From Pasteurellaceae bacterium (lineage in GTDB: Bacteria > Pseudomonadota > Gammaproteobacteria > Enterobacterales > Pasteurellaceae), in the NCBI GenBank assembly GCA_900756875.1, contig CAAELW010000158.1, positions 1-13,065 on the forward strand: DNA of 13,065 nucleotides, given 5' to 3'. A program made the translations under genes and the position numbers. Positions within the stretch are counted from its first letter, which is position 1; each line of letters begins with the position of its first letter. Shown here one piece after another: positions 7,076-13,065 of the stretch. Under the pieces are notes generated by a model. That model was not told the DNA's origin and did not search any database. It saw only the letters and a program-made list of their open reading frames with translations.

Positions 7076-7675
7076 TTATTTCTTTTGGGATTTTCCCCAC
7101 ATTTTATCTTCTTGGCCTCGCCATAAGCGCTGAATGTTGTCGTGGTGGCGATAAATCAGCAAACAACAAACTAAGGCAACGGGGAAGGTAAATTCCGGTT
7201 TAAGCCACCAAACATAAAATGGCACGAGAAGTGCCGTAATGACCGCACTTAATGAAGAATAGCGACTAATTAAGAAAACCAACAACCAAGTGCCAAGCGT
7301 TGAACCGGCTACGCCCCAAGAGATGGGCGCAATGGCACCGAATGCGGTCGCTACACCTTTTCCGCCTTTAAACTGAAAGAAAATAGGGAAGATGTGCCCC
7401 AAGCAAGCCCCTAATGCAACCATGCCTAATTCAAATTGTGTGAGCCCTAAATAATATCCCGCCCAAACAGGTAGCATCCCTTTTAAAATATCGCAAATTA
7501 ATACTGCAAGTGCCGCCCAACGTCCGCCAATACGCAATACATTGGTCGCACCAGGGTTATGAGAGCCATTTTTTCGTGGGTCAGGTAAGCCTGCTACCTT
7601 ACAAATCAAGATTGCACTGGAAATCGAACCCAGTAAATAAGCAAAAATCATATAAAAAAGGGCAAATAGGCTCAT
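7076..7675 (-). CDS. plsY: Acyl-phosphate:glycerol-3-phosphate acyltransferase PlsY
   Basis: Inner-membrane enzyme that acylates glycerol-3-phosphate using acyl-phosphate, the first step of phospholipid synthesis. Several hydrophobic helices are visible. The conserved loops are GSHNPGATN (residues 37-45) and KGGKGVAT (103-110), with [11 protein letters not shown] near the C-terminus (177-187). The protein has 199 residues, normal for the family. I choose ATG 7675 because GGAG lies 6 bases upstream; the in-frame GTG at 7687 would overlap that ribosome binding site. The gene is convergent with rpoH and divergent from folB. No clear promoter is visible in the 97-bp gap before folB. It carries an uptake signal core at 7242-7250. 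Confidence 0.95.
   Translation of the reverse strand: MSLFALFYMIFAYLLGSISSAILICKVAGLPDPRKNGSHNPGATNVLRIGGRWAALAVLICDILKGMLPVWAGYYLGLTQFELGMVALGACLGHIFPIFFQFKGGKGVATAFGAIAPISWGVAGSTLGTWLLVFLISRYSSLSAVITALLVPFYVWWLKPEFTFPVALVCCLLIYRHHDNIQRLWRGQEDKMWGKSQKK
7242..7250 (-). repeat. DNA uptake signal core inside plsY
   Basis: Perfect ACCGCACTT on the plus strand; it reads as AAGTGCGGT in the direction of plsY and encodes the LSAVI stretch. Confidence 0.9.
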
Positions 7676-7772
7676 TTTGTGCTCCACAATCTTGATTGTA
7701 TTTGAAAAACTTGTTCGTTATTTTAACCAAACTTGATAGCATAAGCCCACTATATTTTTACAGGAATGAGAG

Positions 7773-8129
7773 ATGGATCGTATTTTTATTGAAGAATTAG
7801 TGGTCTTCGCACAAATTGGTGTGTATGACTGGGAACAACAAATTAAACAAAAGCTCGTTTTTGATTTGGAAATGGCGTGGGATTGTCAAAAAGCTGCAGA
7901 AATGGATGATGTGCAATACTGTCTCAATTATGCTGAAGTGAGCCAATTTATTTTGGATTATGTCCAAGCTAAGCCATTTTTATTGATTGAACGAGTCGCT
8001 TATGAAGTGGCAGAGCAATTACAACAACGTTTTGGTATTTCATGGTTACGCCTTAAATTAAGCAAACCGAAAGCCGTTGCCCAAGCCAGTAATGTGGGGA
8101 TTATTGTAGAACGAGGCGAATGGAAATAA
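7773..8129 (+). CDS. folB: Dihydroneopterin aldolase FolB
   Basis: Cytoplasmic folate-pathway enzyme that converts dihydroneopterin to 6-hydroxymethyl-dihydropterin and glycolaldehyde. The start MDRIFIEELVVFAQIGVYDW holds the family's IGVYxWE motif (E21), followed by LNYAEVSQFI (about 51-60), LIERVAYEVAE with E73, which binds the pterin ring, and KLSKPKAV with the catalytic lysine K98. The length of 118 residues is normal. Ribosome binding site AGGAATGAG precedes the ATG. plsY and folB are divergent neighbours here, an arrangement common in gamma-proteobacteria. Confidence 0.94.
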   Translation: MDRIFIEELVVFAQIGVYDWEQQIKQKLVFDLEMAWDCQKAAEMDDVQYCLNYAEVSQFILDYVQAKPFLLIERVAYEVAEQLQQRFGISWLRLKLSKPKAVAQASNVGIIVERGEWK

Positions 8130-8140
8130 TCCCTAAAAAC

Positions 8141-8185
8141 TAACCGCACTTCGTCAATCTCGAAACAAAGTGTGGTTAATTTTTT
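8141..8185. terminator. Terminator built from two inverted uptake signals
   Basis: TAACCGCACTT (8141-8151) pairs with AAGTGTGGTTA (8168-8178) over 11 bp with one G-T wobble, around a 16-base loop, followed by TTTTTT. The left arm holds a perfect uptake core (8143-8151). The right arm holds a core with one change (AAGTGTGGT). It lies between the convergent folB and CDF genes. Confidence 0.75.
8143..8151 (-). repeat. DNA uptake signal core in the folB/CDF terminator
   Basis: Perfect ACCGCACTT forming the left arm of the terminator stem. Confidence 0.9.
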
Positions 8186-8795
8186 AAGTATTTTTTAATG
8201 CCAAGCGAAATGCGCCAATTCCGCTTTTTAGCACAAGAATACTCAATATCATACTGGCTAAGGGATCCACCCATTGCCATCCGAGAAAATAAGCGCTCAA
8301 TCCTGAAAGAATTGCGATAACGGAGCCAAATAAATCTGTTAATACATGCAGATAAGCGGCTTTGATATTGAGGTTGTCATGATCACTTTTCAACATTATC
8401 CAAGCAACGAAAAGATTGACGAGTAATCCTAGCGATGCCACTCCGAGCATTGGCAATGCCAACATTTCGGTTGGATGCTGCCAACGTTGAATCGCTTCAA
8501 CCAAAATCATCAATGCGACGACGATCAGTGAGCCACTATTGAGTATGGCGATATAGCGTTGCTTTTGAGCGGATAAGAAAAGTGCCAACAGCGCTAAAAA
8601 TAATGACAGACTATCATTTGCCATATGCCCTGCATCAGCCATTAATGCCAAGCTGTTAAACCAATAGCCGCCAACAAATTCGACAACCATAAAGCCGGTA
8701 ATGATGGCAAAACTGAGCGCTAAGATTTTTTTATCTTGTGGAATATGTGCATGAGATGAATGGTCATGATGTTCATGGGAATGATGGTCGGACAT
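8184..8795 (-). CDS. Short CDF-family metal exporter without cytoplasmic tail domain
   Basis: Cation diffusion facilitator that exchanges a divalent metal (probably Zn or Cd) for protons across the inner membrane. The N-terminus is His-rich (HH at 4-5, HEHHDH 7-12, H15, H17). Six hydrophobic segments follow between about 24 and 198. The metal site is typical for zinc: H57-M-A-N-D61 in helix 2 and H150-V-L-T-D154 in helix 5, with ALMADAGH before the first. At 203 residues it is about 90-100 shorter than usual, because it stops right after helix 6 and lacks the cytoplasmic C-terminal domain. There is no leftover coding sequence downstream, only 54 bp to folB, so this is not an obvious recent truncation. 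I start at 8795, where GAGGAG precedes the ATG; the frame open to 8918 would run through the promoter. Controlled by the divergent MerR gene. Confidence 0.9.
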   Translation of the reverse strand: MSDHHSHEHHDHSSHAHIPQDKKILALSFAIITGFMVVEFVGGYWFNSLALMADAGHMANDSLSLFLALLALFLSAQKQRYIAILNSGSLIVVALMILVEAIQRWQHPTEMLALPMLGVASLGLLVNLFVAWIMLKSDHDNLNIKAAYLHVLTDLFGSVIAILSGLSAYFLGWQWVDPLASMILSILVLKSGIGAFRLALKNT

Positions 8796-8832
8796 AATAC
8801 TCCTCATTGTGTCTTTAATTAACTTGAGATAA

Positions 8833-8863
8833 AGTATAAAGTCCGTAGTAACTACAAGGTCAA
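8833..8863 (-). promoter_or_regulatory. MerR-type promoter/operator of the CDF gene (19-bp spacer)
   Basis: On the minus strand, TTGACC (8863-8858) and TATACT (8838-8833) are 19 bp apart, the overlong spacing typical of promoters activated by DNA-twisting MerR regulators. The spacer holds an imperfect dyad centred on GTAGT-T-ACTAC. It lies between the divergent CDF and MerR genes, 17 bases upstream of the MerR start codon, so MerR probably also regulates itself there. Confidence 0.85.
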
Positions 8864-8879
8864 GGCTTGATTTAAAAAA

Positions 8880-9263
8880 ATGAAGATTCACGAACTCAGC
8901 AAACAAAGCGGTATTCATTTAGAAACGATTCGGTATTATGAAAAAATGGGGTTAATGCCAGAGCCTAAACGGCTGGCAAATGGCTATCGAGATTATGATG
9001 AAGCCAGTTTGAAACAATTAAAGTTTATTAAAACCTGCCGAGCGTTGGATTTTAGCTTGGCCGAAATTAAATATTTTAATGCGTTGAAAACGCAGCAATC
9101 TCAACATTGTGAAGTGGATAGCATGTTGGCGAAGCATTTGGTTTCAGTCGAAGAAAAAATTGCCGAACTGACTGAAATTAAACATTTCCTACAGAGTTTA
9201 ATTACCGAAGATGATCATCAAGCCGCAGATTGTAAAGCCATGGCCCAATTAAAAGCCTATTAA
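8880..9263 (+). CDS. MerR-family metal-responsive regulator (ZntR/CadR/PbrR-like)
   Basis: Dimeric DNA-twisting activator, expected to switch on the divergent CDF exporter when metal binds. The winged helix domain is at residues 1-70 with IHLETIRYYEKMGLMPEP (12-29) and NGYRDYDEASL (34-44). A dimerisation helix spans about 80-107. Cysteines are C53, C77 and C118; H113 is 5 residues before C118. From memory, ZntR of E. coli binds zinc through C79, C114, C115, H119 and C124. C77, H113 and C118 would match C79, H119 and C124, while the C114/C115 positions are not cysteine here. Zinc is thus more likely than lead, but the metal is not settled. Length 127 residues. The ribosome binding site is weak. 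The stop codon overlaps an uptake signal. Confidence 0.88.
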   Translation: MKIHELSKQSGIHLETIRYYEKMGLMPEPKRLANGYRDYDEASLKQLKFIKTCRALDFSLAEIKYFNALKTQQSQHCEVDSMLAKHLVSVEEKIAELTEIKHFLQSLITEDDHQAADCKAMAQLKAY

Positions 9264-9270
9264 GTGCGGT
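9262..9270 (+). repeat. DNA uptake signal core overlapping the MerR stop codon
   Basis: Perfect AAGTGCGGT that shares its As with the TAA stop, in the same 17-base context (TAAGTGCGGTCAAAAAA) as the end of the MFS gene. Confidence 0.92.
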
Positions 9271-9283
9271 CAAAAAATATCAA

Positions 9284-9309
9284 AAATCCGCACGTTGATG
9301 TGCGGATTT
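9284..9309. terminator. Bidirectional terminator between the MerR gene and the NnrS operon
   Basis: AAATCCGCAC (9284-9293) pairs perfectly with GTGCGGATTT (9300-9309) around loop GTTGAT. An A-run lies to the left, giving a U-tract in the minus direction for the NnrS operon. The U-tract in the plus direction is short. Confidence 0.8.
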
Positions 9310-9313
9310 GTCA

Positions 9314-10411
9314 TTATTCCGGATCATCCGTAAACGCGTTGTTTCGGAATATCGGCACAAAGGTTGCGAGATACAGCACAAACACAATGGCAATTAAAAT
9401 AGCGGGAATCGTGATAAAAAACAGCTCGTCCACATACATTAAACAAGCCCGGGAAAGCGCCGCCGTGAAAAGACAAAGCACGGCAAGGCGACAGAGTTTT
9501 GGGTAATCCAGTTTCGTAAAGCCACTATGCCATAATCCCGCGGTGAGCCAAATCATCATCATACTGCCGAGAATGCCGCCGAGTGTCACCATGTGTAACG
9601 GATCGGCAGTAGGCTCATCAATTAATTTATTGATGCCCATCCACAAATAGCCAATTGTGGCGAACAGTTGAAGAAAATAATAAGTGCGTACGTAATGTTT
9701 GCGTAGTAGTTCGTGGTGATGTAATTCACGCAACTTGGCAAGCAAGATAAAGCCAACGGCAAAGGCTGTAAACGCGGCTGTTTGTGCAGACAACCAGAGC
9801 TCTGCTGCGGTATGGAGCAGCAAGAATGTAATTGCGATATTTTTATACACGACATTTGGGATAAATACGGGATCTTTCAATGTACTTTCTTTCAGCGCCT
9901 CTGCACCTAATAGAATGCTGACTCGAATCGATACAAACATCACTGCCGCCATATTCAAATGCACCTGTGCACGCAATAATTTCAGGCTATCAGTCATGGC
10001 GTAAGCCGTCTGACAAACCGTAAATGCAGCAAGTAACATCAGTAAAGTAAAATTGTCGGTATTGCGATCCAACCAAAACAGCCAAGCACAAAAGAGTAAC
10101 AACGTGAGCCAATAAGCAGCCACTAAAAACGAGGCGGTTTGCGGGGAAAATGGCAATAACATCAATCCTGCAAGCAAGAGCACTGTTAATATTGTCGCAA
10201 TAGGTTTTAAATTACCTTTGTAATTTGTCCATTCGAGCATGGAAGCCGTCAGAAAGCCGCCGTATGCGGCTGGTAGCATAAATTCTAAGAAAATTTTGCG
10301 GTGTAGGATGAGATCATTGGGGCTGATGAAAAAGCTCAATGCACCAACAATCGCAAGAATGGCTGCACCAACAAAGAAGGGTCGCATCGGATGGGTAAAG
10401 AAATTATTCAT
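9314..10411 (-). CDS. NnrS-family polytopic membrane protein
   Basis: Inner-membrane protein of 365 residues with about 10-12 hydrophobic helices. NnrS proteins are known from denitrifiers as haem- and copper-containing proteins linked to nitric oxide metabolism or resistance. Seen here: HPMRPFF at residues 7-13 (family HPFRPFF), LHMVTLGGILGSMM at 272-285 (family LHxxTxGAxGxM), and GLWHSGF at 292-298 (family LGHTG). H7, H37, H151, H231-H233, H273 and H295 are possible metal ligands. The family's HAHEM motif, expected near residue 37, is replaced by LHRKIFLEF, and the usual Arg after the LHxxTxG block is missing, so it is a divergent member. Its ATG overlaps the ATPase stop by 8 bases and has AAGGAA 9 bases upstream. 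It is the last gene of the operon. Confidence 0.87.
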   Translation of the reverse strand: MNNFFTHPMRPFFVGAAILAIVGALSFFISPNDLILHRKIFLEFMLPAAYGGFLTASMLEWTNYKGNLKPIATILTVLLLAGLMLLPFSPQTASFLVAAYWLTLLLFCAWLFWLDRNTDNFTLLMLLAAFTVCQTAYAMTDSLKLLRAQVHLNMAAVMFVSIRVSILLGAEALKESTLKDPVFIPNVVYKNIAITFLLLHTAAELWLSAQTAAFTAFAVGFILLAKLRELHHHELLRKHYVRTYYFLQLFATIGYLWMGINKLIDEPTADPLHMVTLGGILGSMMMIWLTAGLWHSGFTKLDYPKLCRLAVLCLFTAALSRACLMYVDELFFITIPAILIAIVFVLYLATFVPIFRNNAFTDDPE

Positions 10412-11096
10412 AGTAATGGATTCCTTGAAATTCGCGTGCGACTACGGTTTCTTCAAAGGCTGAATTACGTTCGGATAATGGCGTTGGCAAGGTAATCACA
10501 TTTTGCACATCCATCCCTTTTGGAGAAAGCTGCATAATCTCTCGGCTTAATCGAGCTGCCTCAAAACGATCGTGCGTCACTAAAATGCAAGCCATGCCTT
10601 GTTGCTCAATTTTTTCCACTAACATAGCGGCTAAAATATCACGTAAATCACGATCCAAACCGACAAAAGGTTCGTCCAATAAGGCTAAATCACAACCACA
10701 TAGTAATAGACGCAAAAATGCCACGCGTTTTGCCATACCGCCCGATAATTCGGTCGGGTATTTATTCAAATCACCCGAAGAAAGCCCGATCTTTTCTGCC
10801 AGCGCAATGATTTCATTTTCATTAGGATTATCCATAAAAATAGCAATATTCTGCATGGCAGTGAGATTTTCTAATAGACGGTTTTCTTGAAACAGAAAGC
10901 CCGTTTTACGAAATGTATTCTTGATTTCGCCCGATTTTGGCGTTTCCAAACCTGAAATTAAACGCAAAACGGTGGTCTTGCCACAACCGCTTGGACCGAA
11001 TAAGGTTTTCACTTCGCCTGGTTGTAAATCCATACTGAAATCGCGCACGATGGGATCGCGGAGAATTTCAAAACGCACATTCTTTAAACTCAGCAT
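10404..11096 (-). CDS. ABC transporter ATP-binding protein, NitT/TauT type
   Basis: Cytoplasmic ATPase subunit that powers the adjacent permease. All motifs are intact: Walker A GPSGCGKT (34-41), Q-loop FQENRLLENLT (Q70), signature LSGGMAKR (117-124), Walker B DLALLDEP with D141 and E142, and switch H175 in VTHD. The FQENRLL and LSGGM motifs are those of nitrate/taurine/sulfonate-type importers (SsuB/TauB group); AKR instead of the usual RQR after LSGGM is a small deviation. The gene has 230 residues from ATG 11096. That start shares a base with the permease stop (TAATG) and has GGAG upstream. A GTG at 11108 is less likely. The end overlaps the NnrS start by 8 bases. Confidence 0.93.
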   Translation of the reverse strand: MLSLKNVRFEILRDPIVRDFSMDLQPGEVKTLFGPSGCGKTTVLRLISGLETPKSGEIKNTFRKTGFLFQENRLLENLTAMQNIAIFMDNPNENEIIALAEKIGLSSGDLNKYPTELSGGMAKRVAFLRLLLCGCDLALLDEPFVGLDRDLRDILAAMLVEKIEQQGMACILVTHDRFEAARLSREIMQLSPKGMDVQNVITLPTPLSERNSAFEETVVAREFQGIHYYE

Positions 11097-11893
11097 TATC
11101 TTCTCCACGGCATAAACAGGATTTCCAATGGTTTGGTAATCAAATATTCAAAGAGTGAAACAAACACAATCACCAACAACACATAAGCCATGACCGTTGA
11201 CGTATCTAACATGGCTCTGGCATCGGCGATCTGTGCTCCTACCCCCTCATTAGCCCCCAAAAGCTCAGCCATAATCACGACTTTCACGCCCATGGCAACC
11301 GCGACGCCAATGCTGGAAATCACATAGCCCGTGAGATGGGGAACATACAAATAGCGGATTTTTTTCCACAATCCGAGTTTGTACGCATCAAACAATTCTT
11401 CATGTTGTTTGTTTACACTTGCCATACCCATGGCTGCACTGGCAAAGGTCAGTGGGGCGACTAATACGATAATGGTAAATAGCACACTTGGGTTGCCAAA
11501 GCCAAACCAAAATAATGCCATCACGACCCAAATGATTGGCGGCATGGCTAACAAAATCGTAATGACGGGTTTGAGCAATGCCATAGCGGTTTTAAAGCTC
11601 CCCGCAATCAGCCCCGCAGCTAAGCCTGCGACTAAGGCAATGGTAATACCCACCACAGAACGCCATAGTGAAATACCGATTTCGTTTTGTTGGAAATGAT
11701 CGAGCAGATCAAGGGCTTTTTGAAAAACATCCGCGGGAGCAGGCAGCATAAATTCACCAAATACTGCGCTGCCCCAAGCCCACAAGGCAACCACCATCAT
11801 CGCCACACTCAAGCCGGCAAAGCCGCTCCAGAGATAGTCGATGATGTAAAACAGGACAGGTTGTGGTTTACGAATTTTGTCAGTTTTAATCAT
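11096..11893 (-). CDS. ABC transporter permease, NitT/TauT (SsuC/TauC) type
   Basis: Inner-membrane channel subunit of a binding-protein-dependent importer. It has 265 residues and about 6-7 hydrophobic segments. The conserved cytoplasmic coupling loop that docks to the ATPase is at about 166-186 (ELFDAYKLGLWKKIRYLYVP, with the G and final P of the EAA motif). Also typical are MLPAPADVFQKALDLL (49-64), ISLWRSVVGITIA (74-86) and LLKPVITILLAMPPI (106-120). Start ATG 11893 lies 21 bases after the stop of the binding-protein gene and has no clear ribosome binding site, so translation may depend on coupling. It overlaps the ATPase gene by one base. Confidence 0.93.
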   Translation of the reverse strand: MIKTDKIRKPQPVLFYIIDYLWSGFAGLSVAMMVVALWAWGSAVFGEFMLPAPADVFQKALDLLDHFQQNEIGISLWRSVVGITIALVAGLAAGLIAGSFKTAMALLKPVITILLAMPPIIWVVMALFWFGFGNPSVLFTIIVLVAPLTFASAAMGMASVNKQHEELFDAYKLGLWKKIRYLYVPHLTGYVISSIGVAVAMGVKVVIMAELLGANEGVGAQIADARAMLDTSTVMAYVLLVIVFVSLFEYLITKPLEILFMPWRR

Positions 11894-11914
11894 GTGTTGT
11901 GATTCAGTTTCAAA

Positions 11915-12892
11915 TTAAGCCAAGAAGAATTTATCATCCGGCAATTTACCACCTAAGAGTTTTGGATTGAATTCCATCAAAGTTTCATAGAATTGCATGA
12001 TTTCATTTTTCAGTTCACTGGCTTTGGTCACTGTTAAGCGCGCACCGTCTAAGCCCATTTCAATAGCGGCTTCTGGAGCAGGAAGATAATTAGCGCCAAT
12101 TTCAGCCGCACTTTTACGGTTAGCCATAATCCAGTTTAACGCATCACTTAAATCTTTGTGAAGTAGATCAAACTCTGCCTTGTGTGCGTGGAAGTATTCT
12201 TCGTTAGCAATAATGCCTGCCATTGGAATAAGTGGTTTGGTATTAAACGCTTGTCCCCATTCTTTCACTAAATCAAAGCCGCGGACGATCTCCGTACCGA
12301 CAATTTTAGCTTTCTGCACAACCGCACTTGCCATTGGTTCTGGCAAGATTGCCGCATGGAAATCTTTCAGCAAGAACAAACCAATTGCTTCAGTTGGTGT
12401 GGCTGCATAGGTGATATCCACTTTATTAATATCAATATTCAGTTTTTTCAGTAGAGCCTGCAATACGATGTCTGGCATATCGTTTTTAAATGGTACTAGG
12501 ATTTTTTTACCCTCCAATTCTTGCGGTGAGGTAATAGCACCACCTTTACACATCAACTGCGTAATGCCATTGGTGAGAATATTCACCATGCCAACTTGTT
12601 GTCCTTGATTACGTAAATTTACGCCGACATTACTTGGGCTCATCATCACTTTAAATTGACCACTTGCCACACCCGCACGCAGTTGATCAGGCGAACGCCA
12701 AATTTCTAATGCTACATTCACTTGTTTGGCTAATTTACCTTGTCCTGCCGCCACTGCAATGGTCACACTTGGCATCGCCGGTGCGCCATAAATGGTAAAT
12801 TGTTCTTTTGTTGCCGCAAAGAGAGAAGGCGACATGCCCGCTGCCGTAAGTGCGGCGCTCATTCTTAAAAAATCACGTCTATTCATTGTCAT
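11915..12892 (-). CDS. Tat-exported ABC solute-binding protein, NMT1/SsuA-like
   Basis: Periplasmic substrate receptor for the permease and ATPase encoded downstream. I start at ATG 12892 (325 residues), which has AAGGAG 6 bases upstream; an in-frame ATG at 12949 lies at the promoter -10. The leader MTMNRRDFLRMSAALTAAGM carries a twin-arginine motif (RR at 5-6, RRDFL) and a hydrophobic stretch, with likely cleavage after A26 or A27, so export in folded form by Tat is expected. The mature protein shows the two-lobed binding-protein pattern: FTIYGAPAMPSVTIAVAAGQ, then ITSPQELEGKKILVP, then TPTEAIGLFLLKDFHAAILPEP, as in NMT1/SsuA-type receptors. The substrate cannot be read from sequence. It is the first gene of the four-gene operon. 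Confidence 0.88.
   Translation of the reverse strand: MTMNRRDFLRMSAALTAAGMSPSLFAATKEQFTIYGAPAMPSVTIAVAAGQGKLAKQVNVALEIWRSPDQLRAGVASGQFKVMMSPSNVGVNLRNQGQQVGMVNILTNGITQLMCKGGAITSPQELEGKKILVPFKNDMPDIVLQALLKKLNIDINKVDITYAATPTEAIGLFLLKDFHAAILPEPMASAVVQKAKIVGTEIVRGFDLVKEWGQAFNTKPLIPMAGIIANEEYFHAHKAEFDLLHKDLSDALNWIMANRKSAAEIGANYLPAPEAAIEMGLDGARLTVTKASELKNEIMQFYETLMEFNPKLLGGKLPDDKFFLA
12321..12329 (-). repeat. DNA uptake signal core inside the solute-binding gene
   Basis: Perfect ACCGCACTT; the only perfect core in the four-gene operon. Two single-mismatch copies lie nearby at 12105-12113 and 12848-12856. Confidence 0.88.
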
Positions 12893-12951
12893 GGTTATCT
12901 CCTTATAATTAAACAGACCCAATGCCTGTATTTTGATAATGGTTTTCATTA

Positions 12952-12980
12952 ATTATCTTACTAGCCGTGACTAAAGTAAA
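12952..12980 (-). promoter_or_regulatory. Promoter of the ABC-NnrS operon
   Basis: On the minus strand TTTACT (12980-12975, 4/6) and GATAAT (12957-12952, 5/6) are exactly 17 bp apart, about 60 bases upstream of the chosen start. I see no convincing FNR dyad; there is one isolated TTGAT half-site on the plus strand at about 12933. Confidence 0.55.
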
Positions 12981-12989
12981 GAAAGACAA

Positions 12990-12998
12990 AAGTGCGGT
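12990..12998 (+). repeat. DNA uptake signal core upstream of the operon promoter
   Basis: Perfect AAGTGCGGT, followed by CAGATTTTTAGG and more AT-rich sequence, matching the extended uptake signal. Nothing else is recognised from here to the right edge. Confidence 0.92.
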
Positions 12999-13065
12999 CA
13001 GATTTTTAGGTATTTTAAATTTTTCTACTTTGTTAAGTCGTAGCTCCAATCCAATAATTTGAAGA

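Noticed and set aside
8796..8918. N-terminal extension of the CDF protein by 41 residues
   Set aside because: It would cover the CDF promoter and the MerR start. The ATG at 8795 has a strong GAGGAG and begins the His-rich end usual for these exporters.
9264..9506. Open frame downstream of the MerR gene on the plus strand
   Set aside because: It runs through the terminator hairpin and antisense to the 3' part of NnrS, and its composition shows no protein-like pattern.
12893..12949. Start of the binding protein at 12949
   Set aside because: It lies almost on the predicted -10 box and would put 19 residues before a twin-arginine signal; ATG 12892 has AAGGAG in the right place.
12925..12960. 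FNR or NarP control of the ABC-NnrS operon
   Set aside because: Only one TTGAT half-site is present without a matching ATCAA, and no clear pair of NarP heptamers was found. Shared control with narQ is not supported by sequence.
1..13065. CRISPR, tRNA, insertion sequence or phage genes
   Set aside because: Repeated short sequences are all uptake signals; no regular repeat-spacer array, cloverleaf, transposase or phage protein was seen.

Overview
The window looks like chromosome from a member of the Pasteurellaceae, most likely the genus Haemophilus or a close relative. The best sign is the 9-base DNA uptake signal core AAGTGCGGT (or its complement). I count 12 perfect copies in 13 kb, about the density known for Haemophilus influenzae, often followed by the usual AT-rich tail. 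The block narQ-murB-(DUF2322)-rpoH and the neighbours pgk, RNase T2 and ferredoxin also recall H. influenzae gene order. The species cannot be fixed from sequence alone. The NnrS/ABC operon is, as far as I recall, not part of H. influenzae Rd, so a relative such as the H. parainfluenzae group is a reasonable guess.

Layout. 1-952 (minus): the 5' end of pgk with a strong promoter built around a perfect dyad, and a membrane-anchored RNase T2. 953-1476 (plus): a YfhL-type 2[4Fe-4S] ferredoxin followed by a 52-residue DUF1232-like membrane microprotein. 1619-2833 (plus): an MFS transporter with a structured leader, closed by a terminator flanked by two inverted uptake signals. 2968-6037 (plus): a probable operon of narQ (nitrate/nitrite sensor kinase), murB (peptidoglycan precursor synthesis) and a DUF2322-like small protein. 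6084-7026 (plus): rpoH (heat-shock sigma factor) with its own promoter. 7044-7075: a shared bidirectional terminator. 7076-7675 (minus): plsY (phospholipid synthesis). 7773-8129 (plus): folB (folate synthesis). 8141-8185: a terminator made from a pair of inverted uptake signals. 8184-9263: a divergent metal-efflux module, a CDF exporter (minus) and its MerR regulator (plus), with a 19-bp-spaced MerR-type promoter between them. 9284-9309: another bidirectional terminator. 9314-12892 (minus): a tight four-gene operon of Tat-exported solute-binding protein, permease, ATPase and an NnrS-family membrane protein. 12950-13065: the promoter of that operon and an uptake signal.

Most of the window is housekeeping. 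The two accessory parts are the zinc/cadmium-type efflux switch and the ABC-NnrS operon. In the latter, the ATPase gene overlaps the genes on both sides, which ties an uptake transporter of unknown substrate to a protein family linked with nitric oxide resistance. That operon is the best candidate for an undescribed system. Two leader RNAs (the MFS gene and rpoH) and the pgk promoter dyad are secondary leads for regulation. I saw no tRNA, rRNA, CRISPR array, insertion sequence or prophage gene.
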